A stretch of 64,000 nt of DNA from Ktedonobacter robiniae (GTDB lineage: Bacteria; Chloroflexota; Ktedonobacteria; Ktedonobacterales; Ktedonobacteraceae). The DNA lies in assembly GCF_016587375.1 (NCBI RefSeq), contig NZ_BNJG01000001.1:3168001-3232000 (forward strand), read 5' to 3'. The notes beneath the pieces were generated by a model, which saw only the letters and a list, made by a program, of their open reading frames with translations, did no database searches and had not been told where the DNA came from. Every line of letters begins with the position of its first letter. Position 1 is the first letter of the stretch. A program made the position numbers and the translations under genes. This document shows positions 16,355 through 25,630 of the stretch, one piece after another.

Positions 16355-19300
16355 TTAATCTTCGTTCAAGCGGAGCATGTGAGAGAGAGTTGGGCGTAGT
16401 ACCAGGCGAATCATCATCAGGATTGCGAGTACGCAGATGGCAACGAAGAGGCCCAACGCCAGCCAGAGCGAGGAGGGATAGATGATGTGTGTTGGCACAA
16501 TATACTGGAGCGCGTAAAACTCGGCGCCCCCTAGATAGGTATTCTCGCCACTTACGGGAGTCGTGGTAAAGACGAGGTTGGGCACGACCAGCAGTGCCAG
16601 GACCACCGCGAAGAATATGCCTAGTAACAGCGCGGTGCCGTAGATCGTGCATTGTTCCCAGAAGAGCACCTGAGCAACCTGGCGGGCATCGGTGCCTAGC
16701 GCGCGGAGAACCGCGAAGTGGGTCAGGCGAGAGCGCGCGCTCTGCCAGGCCGCGACAAAATTGCCGAAAAGCGCGAGAACAAAAGCTGTGACCGTTCCAA
16801 TCAGAATGAGCCCCAGCAACTCCAGGGTTTGCGGATCCTGGTGCAGGGAATCAATCATCGCACGCCGATCCTCGATGTTGACCAGCGATAACATGGGATC
16901 GCTCAAGGCATTACGGAGCGCCTTGAGGGCTGTGCTTGAGTCCTGGGAGCGCATCCAGATCATATTAGGGGTCGTGATCTGTCCGCCGTCCTGTATCTGG
17001 TAGCGGTTCATCGTCTCATAGTCAATCAAGACGCCGCTGGGCAAAGGATTACTGAGGTTAAAGGCGGCATCGGTGCTATTGTTAAGCGACTGGATATGGT
17101 CGACGCTATCAATAATGACGAGGTGTAGCGTTTGATCACCGAGTGAGGCCCCATTGATACTGAAGGTACTACCGACATGCAGGTTGAGATTATTCAACGT
17201 TGAGGCATCAACAATGGCAGGAATGCCATCTTTGAAGTTTGCGTTTGTGCTCTTCTCGGCTAATTCATGCATAAGAACTGACAGCGACTTGCTTGAATTG
17301 GACGATTGCCAGAGTGTGGTTTGCGCAAAGGTCTGGCTATCGATGGCGAAGAGGCGACCGGGGGTCTCGCCGGTGAGGGTTCCGTCATTAACATAGCCGA
17401 TGGAGAGCGAGGTGACGCCAGGAAGTGAGCGGTAGCGAGCATAGGTGTCTCGCAACGGCTCTTCGGCGAGGTCGGAGATCTGGGCGGAGAAGTCGGACAT
17501 TGTCTGATAGTTAGTGACATCGGTCAGGTGTATATCCTGGGTTGTGGCAAAGATCAGCGACATAAAAGCGAAGGCACAGGCCAGGGAGAGGAGCAGGATC
17601 ATCTGCAAGGCCCGTTGTGGCGAACGCGTCATCTGGGCGAAGGCCAGCATGGGCGCTGCTGATTTCCCCCGCTGAGCCAGGTGTGCCACCAACTTGAGGA
17701 GAAGCGGGAAGAGACGCAAAAAGAGCAGCATCAGCGCAATAACCAGGAAGATGGGCACCAGGATGCGCAGCGGTGAAATTATCAGCAGGTAGGTGCCAAT
17801 GTCGAGCAGGCCCGGGAAACTAGAGGTATAGAGAACCAGGATATAGGCGACGAGCGCGACTACCAGGAGAATGACATCCAGGTAGAAACGCTGCCAGAGA
17901 GGTGCCTGTGAGGCACGCGCTGCCTGGCGGCGCTGATCAAGAATATTGCTACGCAGGGCTTGCTGAAGGGCGAAAAACATAATGACAAGGCTGATGAATA
18001 TGGCCCCAAGCGCATAGGTCGGGGTAAGGGCGAGCACGGGCAAGGGGTTGGGCCAGAGCACATTGAGCGCATCCAGTGTTGAAGTGGGTAGGAGGCGCGG
18101 AACAAAGAACGCGACCAGGGCCAGTGCGAGCAAGGGACCAAGCAGTAAGGCCAGCAGGGCCAGGATCAGGCATTGCGTGGCCAGGGTCAGAAAGACCTGG
18201 CGCCCACTGGCTCCCCGACTGCGCAGCATCGTAATAGTGTGGGCTTGATGCTCAACAAGCAGAGAGGTCATAATTGCCACAAAGTAGAGTACAAGAGCCG
18301 CAATCGCACCCGAGATAAGGAATATCGGAATATTGGAGACCGAGAGGCGGTTTTGTAAGCGCTCTAGAATCCCTGGCTGATTGTAATAGGAGATCGCGGC
18401 CCCGCTCAGAAAAATGTTGGAGATATCCAGGGCCTGATTATTGGCATTGCTACCAAATTTATTAGCGTAGATGGCCTGCAAGAGATGTAGCCGTTGCACC
18501 AGGTCAGGGAATTGTAGAACTGAGATCTTTGAGATATCAAAATGCCGGTACCAGTAGAGGGAAAAAGGTTTCTCTAAGACGAGCTGAGAGCTTGGGACCT
18601 CATGTGTAGCCAGTCGATCGGCCTGCTTAAGGAGAGCCGGAAGCGAGAGCAGTAAGGGATAATGGATATTTTTAGGCGGATCACCCTCTGCTGTAGGATC
18701 GAGCGTGTCTCCATGCCAGTAGGGATCGTTCTCGAGCGTTTGAAAAATGCCCACGAGACGAAATTGCAGGGGCGCGGCGTATACTTTGTGGGATCTGAGC
18801 TGCTATCCAATCTACTACTGAGGGTTGTGCTGAAGAGACTTCCAATATGCAGCGGCTCATTGGTCAATTCGCGTGCCGTCTCTTGTGAAAGCGCGATTTC
18901 GAGAGGCCCGGACGTGTTTTCCTGGGGGAGGCGCCCCTGAAGGATCTTTAGATGGGAAGATCCCTCTGGCACGTTGACGCCCGTAAGAGTAAACGTCGCG
19001 ACATGAGAAATAGGATGAGGCGAGATAACAGGCAAATTGAGCAATTGTAAAGTTGCTTGCGGAGGAGCGCTGGTTAAATAGGGGGACATCTGTTGCGTGA
19101 AGGGTTGCCCCAGTTGCTGGCTTTGCTGGGCGTACTTGGCGCTGGCAAGAGTCCTGGAACTGACCTGGACCATAAGCTCTGAATTTGAAGGTGTAGCGCG
19201 TAGCAGATCGCGCAGAGCCGCAGTCGTCGTAACGACTTGAAGAACAGGGAGGGCGCAGACGATCATGACTGCGCACACTGTACCCAGGCCGGTCATAAAG

Positions 19301-19410
19301 AGCATAAAGGCGCTATGGCGCAGACGCCACAACGCCAGAGTAATCATAGAAAGAAGCTCAGACTGTCTAGAGTGTGCCGTCATGAGGCGTGGCCTGGTAA
19401 GTGTCGTCAT
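16355..19410 (-). pseudogene. Giant FtsX/MacB-type ABC permease (copy 3), frameshifted
   Basis: Two overlapping frames, 18574-19410 and 16355-18754, together make one permease of about 1018 residues that matches the two neighbours. The first part holds the N-terminal helix (HSAFMLFMTGLGTVCAVMIV) and the start of the extracytoplasmic domain. The second holds both FtsX blocks and the MLRSRGASGRQVF motif. The frame is lost in a run of four G (18769-18772, plus strand). Adding one base restores ...RPLQFRLVGIFQTLE..., equivalent to RLVGIF in copy 1. It is therefore either a one-base deletion (pseudogene) or a sequencing error. The rest of the reading frame shows no decay, favouring a recent or artefactual event. 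Confidence 0.85.
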
Positions 19411-19614
19411 CTCGATATCCTTCGCCTTACAAGGTGTCTATCCTGACTCATAGATGCATTCTCTATGTATACGAATTTTTCGCTGCAATGCTCACGATGG
19501 GAAGACCTGCTTTTCCCCTCTCGATTGAAATAGCAGCGGGTAATGTCAGACTGTAAAAAATATCTCTGTTTTAAGCGAATATTGTCAATGTCTTGATTTT
19601 AATTGCCAAATATA

Positions 19615-19644
19615 TTGACATTTATTGTTGTTGGATGGTATTAT
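19615..19644 (+). promoter_or_regulatory. Sigma-70-type promoter
   Basis: TTGACA at 19615-19620, an 18-bp spacer, and TATTAT at 19639-19644. It is about 70 bp upstream of the small gene at 19717 and the DUF2089 operon, and divergent from the permease locus. This is the best-matching promoter I found in the window. The remainder of 19411-19614 is AT-rich and holds no gene. Confidence 0.65.
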
Positions 19645-19716
19645 TGCCATGTGGTTAATAGAAAATTCTAGTCAAGTGCAAATATTCGTTAGTCACAAGG
19701 AAAGGATGTGTTAGTG

Positions 19717-19932
19717 ATGGGTATGCAGAGGCCAGAAGAGATGATGGCGTTGCGCTATCAGGAACTACAGGCGATGGCGGAGCAGTGTTGCTATAGCGAT
19801 GCCGTGGCACGCCTGCGCGATCCGGGTATGGGTCGGCGTGCCATTGCCGGGATGGGGCGCCGTGTTGCCGCCCTGGGTCGCAAGATGGAGGCCATGGGAA
19901 CGGTTAGAAGTTATGAACTCTTCTTGCGTTAA
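19717..19932 (+). CDS. Small hypothetical protein
   Basis: 71 residues with no recognised domain. The first half is acidic/helical (RPEEMMALRYQELQAMAEQC); the second is basic with repeated Gly-Arg-Arg and Gly-Arg-Lys (MGRRAIAGMGRRVAALGRKM). It may be amphipathic helical. ATG 19717 lies 10 nt from GGAAAGGA; GTG codons at 19708 and 19714 are alternatives. It is preceded by a good promoter and followed, after 209 bp without any gene, by the DUF2089 operon, so it may share that transcript. Confidence 0.6.
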   Translation: MGMQRPEEMMALRYQELQAMAEQCCYSDAVARLRDPGMGRRAIAGMGRRVAALGRKMEAMGTVRSYELFLR

Positions 19933-20141
19933 GGCAAAGAAACCTTGATCGGTAGCATCATTCCCATTTTGGTTGTCTTAACAAAAGCGGTCTGGCAGTG
20001 TAAACACTGAGCTAGCAAGTATTTGCACGTGTACGATCCACAAAAAGAACCATATTCCATGTCTCTGGCAGGCCATGGCAGCAGGTTGCGAGCGCACCTG
20101 CGCAAGTCGGGGCGTGGCGAAATGAGGAGAGAGAAACGCAT

Positions 20142-20498
20142 ATGCATCCATTGATTACACGGGATCCCGTTAGTGGAAATGAACTGGTAGTGACGCGGCT
20201 GGAGTGTCCCGAGAGTGGCATTGTGATTGAGGGTCAATTTAGCCTGGGATGGATTGGCCGCTTGACGCGAGAGCAACTGGACTTTGTGGAGCTTATGGTC
20301 AAGTACCGGGGGAACATCCAGAAGCTGGCCGCTGAAATGAATGTGGCTTATAACACGGCGCGTAGTCGCCTGGATGAGATCGTCGCCGCTCTGGGTGGAA
20401 CCCCAGAGGAGACGCGCGTCGACCGCCGGGCTGTTCTCGACCGACTGGCTTCCAAGGAGATCAGTGTCGAGGAGGCGATGCGCCTGCTGAAGGGATAG
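20142..20498 (+). CDS. DUF2089-family protein
   Basis: 118 residues matching the DUF2089 pattern: a short N-terminal segment where homologues often carry a zinc ribbon, here reduced to one Cys (RLECPESG). Then VIEGQFSLGWIGRLTREQLDFVELMVKYRGNIQKLAAEMN leads into a helix-turn-helix-like VAYNTARSRLDEIVAALG. The C-terminus DRRAVLDRLASKEISVEEAMRLLKG is a SHOCT-like helical hairpin. DUF2089 proteins are thought to be DNA-binding regulators, but the role is unproven. First gene of a three-gene operon, with the next gene 4 bp away. A GAGGAGAGAGA ribosome binding site precedes it. Confidence 0.85.
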   Translation: MHPLITRDPVSGNELVVTRLECPESGIVIEGQFSLGWIGRLTREQLDFVELMVKYRGNIQKLAAEMNVAYNTARSRLDEIVAALGGTPEETRVDRRAVLDRLASKEISVEEAMRLLKG

Positions 20499-20502
20499 CG
20501 CC

Positions 20503-20904
20503 ATGGCTGCGACAAAAGACGAGCGGGAGCAAATTCTGCAACTGGTCGAGACAGGCCAGCTCAGCTCCAGGGAGGCTAGCGAACTCTTTGATGCCCTGGA
20601 GGACGAGCAAGAGCGCCATGACACGCGTAGCCTGCTCGCAAGCAGAAGAGATCGTCTGCTACGGGTGCGCGCGACCACGCTGGGAACCCAGACGAAGGCT
20701 GGTAAACAGCGTGTGCATGTAACGGCGACGATACCGGTCAGCCTGGTGCGGGCGGCCCTGCGCCTCGGTGTACAGGTGTTGCCACAGCTCAAAAGCAACA
20801 GCGTAGAAGATCTCTTGAGTGCGATTGACCGTGGAGCGAGCGGGCGTCTTTTAGATCTGCAAGACCTTGAGAACGGCGAGCGTCTCGAGATTTTTATTGA
20901 GTAG
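20503..20904 (+). CDS. SHOCT-like domain protein
   Basis: 133 residues. The N-terminal ~30 residues (EREQILQLVETGQLSSREASELFDALED) form the short SHOCT-like helical hairpin. A linker and a C-terminal domain follow (GKQRVHVTATIPVSLVRAALRLGVQVLP ... LLDLQDLENGERLEIFIE) typical of proteins encoded beside DUF4097 (YvlB-like) genes. There is no membrane segment. It lies 4 bp after the DUF2089 gene and 12 bp before the DUF4097 gene. Probably an adaptor or regulator acting with both neighbours (inference). Confidence 0.82.
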   Translation: MAATKDEREQILQLVETGQLSSREASELFDALEDEQERHDTRSLLASRRDRLLRVRATTLGTQTKAGKQRVHVTATIPVSLVRAALRLGVQVLPQLKSNSVEDLLSAIDRGASGRLLDLQDLENGERLEIFIE

Positions 20905-20916
20905 AGGAGCATTATT

Positions 20917-22794
20917 ATGGAGCAGACATTCGCGGCAAACGGCATCCAGCGTATCGTTCTTATAGACATCTGGAATGATGTAAGTGTGCGTGGCTGGGGC
21001 GAGCAAAACATCAAGCTGGAGGCGGATGGACATGTTGAGAGTGTGCAGCCCGAGGGGGACACGCTGACCATCCGTGGCAGTTCCGATGACCTTGAGCTAT
21101 GGGTCCCTTATGAAAGCTCGATCAGGATCAATAACGCCCATGGCGATACGCTGGTAAGCGATGTGCAACGCGTGGAACTGCGGCAGGCGCACGGCGATGT
21201 AGAGATCACCAAAATTCACGCCGAGGCCTTGCTGGAACACATTGATGGAGATCTTGAGGTCAGTGAAGTACATGGAGACGTCACCTTAAGAGATGTACAA
21301 AGCGACGTTGAAATCCATAATGTCGCGACATTGCGGGCTGAGGGCGCTATCCAGGGAAGTCTGGAATGTGAGATCGCGCGCCTGGTCGAACTGCAAGAGG
21401 TCCAGGGTGATGTGGAGCTCAGGGCGGTAGGCGAAGTGAGCGCACGCCATTGTGCGGGCGATTTTAGCGCTACAGGTATCGATGGCGCATTGAGGCTGGC
21501 TGATATTGGTGGAGATCTGGTAGTTCGTGGCTTCCTGAGCTTGCAAGCCAATAATGTAGGTGGAGATGTCTTAACCGAGGGGAATGGCGAGGTCACAATT
21601 GGCAATGTAGGTGGAGATCTTGAGGCTAAAGGGGCTTCACAGCTCCAGGTGGGGAACGTCAGCGGAGATTGCGCGCTGCGTGGTATCTCAGGTGAGGCGA
21701 AGCTGGGCATGATCGGCGCTGACCTGGACGCGGTTGGAGTTACAGGAGAGCTTGCCTTTAGCGAGGTTGGAGGTGACGCTACACTTAAAGCCATTCAGGG
21801 GAGCGTCAAGGCGGGCAACATTGGTGGCGACCTTACCTTGCAGGCCAACTTTCCGCCAGATAGTGTGACCCAGTTGCATGTTGGCGGTGATGCCGCCATC
21901 ACTCTGCCATCTCAGCCTGACCTGACCCTGCGCGCGTTTGTCGGAGGCGATATCAGTGGGCGCGCCGTCGTCGCGAGCCGGGCTGGCAACCAGGTGAACC
22001 TGGTCTATGGCAATGGATCGGCGCATCTGGATCTGCATGTGGGTGGAGATCTCAGGTTGCGTGGCAACGAAGATCCGCGTAGCAGCAGTAGCGCGGGTGG
22101 AGCGTGGGATTGGAGCGACTTTTCCTCTGAAATGGCGCGTATGGGCCAGGAGCTAGGCCATGATATCTCACGCATGATAAACGATGCCCTCGCGCAGACA
22201 AACGAGGAGCAGATGCGCCGGGCACGCGGTTTCGCTGAGAAGCAGGAACGCATGGCCGAGCGTATGTCACGCCGAGCCAGCAGACAGGCTGAGCGCGTGA
22301 ATATACGCATCAATAATCGCGAATGGCATATGGATCGTGGGCGCCTGGAGCGCATCATGGATCAGGCGCGTAAGGCCACAGCGGAAGGCGTCTATGGAGC
22401 GCTGGACGCGGTAGAGCAGGCCCTTAAAAACCTGCAAATTCCCGTACCGCCTACACCGCCTACGCCTCCAGCGCCACCAACTCCGCCGCACGCTCCCGTT
22501 CCCCCGGTGCCTCCCGTAGTACCAGTTCCCCCTGCACCTCCTCGAAGTCACCTGGAGGATTTAGAGGTCGAGGAACCAGACTTGGAGCACCTGGAGGACT
22601 TTGAGGGACCCGATGAGCGGAGCATGCCTGAGGTGCCTGTGGCTGCTGGTGATGTTGAAGAAGAGGAGAAGGTTGGTACCCCAAAGGCTCCAGTGAATGT
22701 CGAGCAGGAGCGCCTGGCGATCCTACGCATGATCGCCGAAGGCCGCGTCTCGCCCGAAGAAGGCGATATGCTGCTTGAAGCCCTGGGAGAGTAA
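20917..22794 (+). CDS. DUF4097 beta-strand repeat protein with C-terminal SHOCT-like hairpin
   Basis: 625 residues in three parts. Residues about 20-380 consist of short beta-strand repeats of roughly 18-20 residues with recurrent V-x-G-D and N-V-G-G-D turns, as in DUF4097 / YvlB 'adhesin-like' right-handed beta folds. Residues about 390-505 are helical and charged, followed by a proline tract (about 508-545, PPTPP-type). The end, RLAILRMIAEGRVSPEEGDMLLEALGE, is a SHOCT-like hairpin. No signal peptide is seen, so a surface location is not supported; YvlB-type proteins are linked to envelope stress in Firmicutes. Last gene of the operon; a 29-bp hairpin follows the stop. Confidence 0.85.
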   Translation: MEQTFAANGIQRIVLIDIWNDVSVRGWGEQNIKLEADGHVESVQPEGDTLTIRGSSDDLELWVPYESSIRINNAHGDTLVSDVQRVELRQAHGDVEITKIHAEALLEHIDGDLEVSEVHGDVTLRDVQSDVEIHNVATLRAEGAIQGSLECEIARLVELQEVQGDVELRAVGEVSARHCAGDFSATGIDGALRLADIGGDLVVRGFLSLQANNVGGDVLTEGNGEVTIGNVGGDLEAKGASQLQVGNVSGDCALRGISGEAKLGMIGADLDAVGVTGELAFSEVGGDATLKAIQGSVKAGNIGGDLTLQANFPPDSVTQLHVGGDAAITLPSQPDLTLRAFVGGDISGRAVVASRAGNQVNLVYGNGSAHLDLHVGGDLRLRGNEDPRSSSSAGGAWDWSDFSSEMARMGQELGHDISRMINDALAQTNEEQMRRARGFAEKQERMAERMSRRASRQAERVNIRINNREWHMDRGRLERIMDQARKATAEGVYGALDAVEQALKNLQIPVPPTPPTPPAPPTPPHAPVPPVPPVVPVPPAPPRSHLEDLEVEEPDLEHLEDFEGPDERSMPEVPVAAGDVEEEEKVGTPKAPVNVEQERLAILRMIAEGRVSPEEGDMLLEALGE

Positions 22795-22795
22795 G

Positions 22796-22863
22796 ATAAT
22801 TTTTGAAAAAGAAGCCAGCGTGAATGCTGTAGCGTTCACGCTGGCTTCTTTTTCAAAAATTAT
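22796..22863. terminator. Long perfect hairpin between convergent genes, 29-bp stem
   Basis: Arms 22796-22824 and 22835-22863, loop 10 nt. The outer part of both arms is A/T-rich (AAAAA / TTTTT), so here a U-rich run is present within the stem for each direction. It lies between the DUF4097 gene and the leftward desulfurase-like gene. Confidence 0.82.
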
Positions 22864-24116
22864 TATTTCTTTAAAGTACTCAGTGCCTGGGCCAGGCGCT
22901 CAATCTCTGTGTGGGTGTTGTAATGCGCGAGTCCGACGCGTAGCAGGCCGCCTTGTTCTTCCAGCCCCAGGCGTGCCATCACTTCAACGGCGTAGTAGTT
23001 GCCGTTCCAGACATTGAAATGCTCGATGGCGAGCTGCTCTGCCAGTTCGCGTGGTTGCCAGCCTTCCAGAGAGAAGGAGAAGGTAGGAACGCGCTCTTGC
23101 AATCGCTGTAGATCGGCAATGCCGTAGAGCTTGAGGCCGGGCAGTGGTGTTAGCGCTTGCAGAATGGTCTGGCTCAGCTCGTTTTCGTAGGCGTTGATGA
23201 CCTCCATAGCCTGACGTAGAGCCAGGCGCCGTCCCGCGAGTAGCTCCTGGTGCTGATGCGTGAACGAGGCGCCAAAGGTCGTACCAAGCCAGGCCAGGTA
23301 CTCCAGGCAACCCAGCAGGCCAGCGATCGACTCAAAACTCTGCGTGCCCGTCTCAAACTTTCCAGGAGGCTCGTTATCGGCGGGACGGACCTTGTAGGCC
23401 TCCAGCTTTTGTAGCAGCTCATACTTTCCATAGAGGATGCCAATATGCGGACCAAAGAACTTGTAGCCTGAGCAAGCCAGCAGGTCACAATCAAGCTCCT
23501 GCACATCGATAAAGCGATGCGGTGCATATTGAACTGCATCGATAAAACAGAGCGCGCCAACCTGGTGAGCCAGTTCAATGGCACGCTTGACATCGTTGAT
23601 GGTCCCCACGGCGTTTGAGGCGTAGCCAATGGCGACCAGCTTTGTACGCGGTGTGACCTGGCGTTCCAGGTCCTGCATATCAAGCGTACAATCCTCTGGA
23701 TGAATATCTACCCAGCGGATAGTACATCCTCGGTCGCGTGCGATAAGCAGCCAGGGGGCAATATTGGCGTCATGGTCCAGGCGCGTGACAACGATCTCAT
23801 CGCCGGGCTGAAGCAGAAGCGCGATACTCCGGCTGATATGGAGGGTCAGGCTGGTCATATTCTGCCCAAAGACAATCTCCTCTGGGCGCGCGGCATTAAG
23901 AAAATCGGCCATGGCCTGCCGGGCCTCATAGACCACAGAATCTGAGCGCAGGCTGGTCGTAAAGGCCCCGCCGTGATTGGCATTGGTATTGAGTAAATAG
24001 TGTTGCATGCGGCGCAGCACATCCTGCGCGATCTGCGTTCCACCGGGATTGTCAAAGAACACCGTTTCATTATTGAGTGACGGGAAGCGAGAACGTACCG
24101 CCTCGATATCAAGCAT
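22863..24116 (-). CDS. Class V aminotransferase, cysteine-desulfurase-like
   Basis: 417 residues of the NifS/class V aminotransferase fold, of the 'cysteine desulfurase family' type. PLP lysine in CSGYKFFGPHIGILYG; PLP-phosphate and substrate contacts in FFDNPGGTQIA, TNANHGGAFTTS and DHDANIAPW. The DAVQYAPH motif holds the aspartate that binds the pyridine nitrogen. No catalytic cysteine is present in the C-terminal region where NifS/SufS carry one, so sulfur transfer is doubtful; it may be another PLP lyase or aminotransferase. A GGAGG ribosome binding site precedes ATG 24116. No Fe-S scaffold genes are nearby. Confidence 0.87.
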   Translation of the reverse strand: MLDIEAVRSRFPSLNNETVFFDNPGGTQIAQDVLRRMQHYLLNTNANHGGAFTTSLRSDSVVYEARQAMADFLNAARPEEIVFGQNMTSLTLHISRSIALLLQPGDEIVVTRLDHDANIAPWLLIARDRGCTIRWVDIHPEDCTLDMQDLERQVTPRTKLVAIGYASNAVGTINDVKRAIELAHQVGALCFIDAVQYAPHRFIDVQELDCDLLACSGYKFFGPHIGILYGKYELLQKLEAYKVRPADNEPPGKFETGTQSFESIAGLLGCLEYLAWLGTTFGASFTHQHQELLAGRRLALRQAMEVINAYENELSQTILQALTPLPGLKLYGIADLQRLQERVPTFSFSLEGWQPRELAEQLAIEHFNVWNGNYYAVEVMARLGLEEQGGLLRVGLAHYNTHTEIERLAQALSTLKK

Positions 24117-24210
24117 AGAAACCTCCAGTAACTAGCGATCAGTCAAGCCCTTCATTCTATCACGCTCAACATCGGGAAATTCTTCGCGCCCCTGGCGGAA
24201 TTTGAGGCTT

Positions 24211-24290
24211 CCTCTCCGCTCACCTGAGCCGAAAGGCTAGCTGCGAAAGTGGCGCTGCGCCCCCGAATGGGGGTTGGTGAGCGGAATAAG
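24211..24290 (-). repeat. MITE/REP-like element, copy 3 (divergent ends)
   Basis: On the minus strand it starts CTTATTCCGCTCACC and ends GGTGAGCGGAGAGG. Inside is a CCCCCATTCGGGGG module followed by GCGCAGCGCCACT. The terminal repeat differs from the other copies (CTCACC in place of AAACCC) but symmetrically at both ends, which implies paired change. It lies between divergent genes. Confidence 0.65.
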
Positions 24291-24457
24291 AAGCCAGTCC
24301 CCAATTTCTTTTCCCTCTTGCCGCTGCAGGCGGCAGAAACAACGTATATATGGTGTTTGTTAAGACATATAGGCCTATATCTGTAACATGGAAGAAGAGC
24401 ACCCCGTGTAGAAAACAGTATGGTATGAGAGTGCTTAGAAAGAAGGTTGGAGAACGC

Positions 24458-25426
24458 ATGCATACGCGACCGTTTGGAAAGACTGGCATGGAGATCACTC
24501 CCATTGGCCTGGGTGCCTGGGCTATTGGCGGCGGCAACTGGCAATTTGGCTGGGGTTCGCAGGATGATAATGAGTCAATCGCGACCATCCACCGCGCCAT
24601 TGACCTGGGGGTCAACTGGATCGATACAGCGGCTGTCTATGGTTTGGGACATGCTGAGGAGATCGTTGGCAAAGCCCTTCAGGGGCGAGGTGAGAAGCCT
24701 TATATCTTTACCAAGTGTGAGCGCACCTGGAATGAGCGGCGCGAAATTGTACCAAGCTTAAAGGCGGCCTCAATCCAGCGCGAGGTAGAGGATAGCCTGA
24801 GGCGCCTGGATGTGGATGTCATCGACCTCTATCAGATCCACTGGCCGCAGCCGGAGGAGGATATTGAAGAGGGTTGGAGCACGCTAGTAAAGCTCAAGGA
24901 GCAGGGCAAGGTGCGCGCCATTGGTGTCTCAAACTTTAACGTTGAGCAGATAGAGCGCTGTAAGAAATATGGACCCGTGGAGACATTACAGCCCCCGTAC
25001 TCGTTGCTCAATCGCGATGCCGAGAGAGACCTCCTACCCTATTGCGAGCGCGAAGATATCGGCGTCATTGCCTACTCACCCATGCGTTCAGGCCTGCTAT
25101 CGGGCCGCATGACGAAAGAGCGTGTTGCGCAGATGCCCGATGACGACTGGCGTAAGAATGATCCTGATTTCCAGTCTCCCCGCCTTGAGCGCAATCTGGA
25201 GCTGGCGAAGATGCTCACCGAAGATGTTGGCTTTCCACATAACGTGGGGGCGGGAGTTGTCGCCATTGCCTGGGTCTTGAGCAATCCAGCAGTGACCGGC
25301 GCTATTGTTGGCGCCAGGCATCCCAACCAGATCGAGGATCTGTTGCCCGCTGCCGAACTGCGCCTCAGCGAGTTAGAGCTTGATCAAATTGAGCAATTCA
25401 TGCAGAAACACCCTGTCCAGGCCTAA
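24458..25426 (+). CDS. Aldo/keto reductase
   Basis: 322-residue NADPH-dependent oxidoreductase of the AKR superfamily (TIM barrel). The catalytic tetrad is visible: Asp and Tyr in DTAAVYGLGHAEE, Lys in IFTKCERTW and His in YQIHWPQ. The coenzyme-binding C-terminal segment is AIVGARHPNQIEDLLPA. The N-terminus RPFGKTGMEITPIGLGAW is the usual AKR opening. ATG 24458 follows GGAG by 7 nt; the open frame extends upstream to 24350 but without a good ribosome binding site. The substrate cannot be inferred from context. A 30-bp hairpin follows the stop. Confidence 0.92.
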   Translation: MHTRPFGKTGMEITPIGLGAWAIGGGNWQFGWGSQDDNESIATIHRAIDLGVNWIDTAAVYGLGHAEEIVGKALQGRGEKPYIFTKCERTWNERREIVPSLKAASIQREVEDSLRRLDVDVIDLYQIHWPQPEEDIEEGWSTLVKLKEQGKVRAIGVSNFNVEQIERCKKYGPVETLQPPYSLLNRDAERDLLPYCEREDIGVIAYSPMRSGLLSGRMTKERVAQMPDDDWRKNDPDFQSPRLERNLELAKMLTEDVGFPHNVGAGVVAIAWVLSNPAVTGAIVGARHPNQIEDLLPAAELRLSELELDQIEQFMQKHPVQA

Positions 25427-25432
25427 AAATTT

Positions 25433-25497
25433 TTGTTGGAATGTGATGATGTCCCTGGCGGCTTGCGGCCGCCAGGGACATCATCACATTCCAACAA
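25433..25497. terminator. Long perfect hairpin, 30-bp stem, 5-nt loop
   Basis: Arms 25433-25462 and 25468-25497. It begins 6 bp after the aldo/keto reductase stop and has no U-tract after the right arm. Confidence 0.82.
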
Positions 25498-25630
25498 GCG
25501 AGTGCCGTAGGCGCGAGAAGTAGTACGTCTGGGGGTACCACTATTCAGGGGGGCATAAAGAAGAGTAGAGTAGAGGGTATTACCAATACTCATCGCGACA
25601 TATTACAAGAGAGGATGTTGTAGCGTCATT

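Noticed and set aside
18760..18780. Programmed ribosomal frameshift in the third permease gene
   Set aside because: No slippery heptamer or downstream structure evident, and the paralogous permeases have no frameshift.
19929..21071. 380-codon minus-strand frame opposite the DUF2089 operon
   Set aside because: Ser/Arg/Cys-rich shadow composition; the plus-strand genes have recognised domains and ribosome binding sites.
21100..22050. Short repeated DNA units that could suggest a CRISPR array or tandem repeat
   Set aside because: They are the codons of the DUF4097 beta-strand repeats (V-x-G-D turns), irregular in DNA and in one frame.
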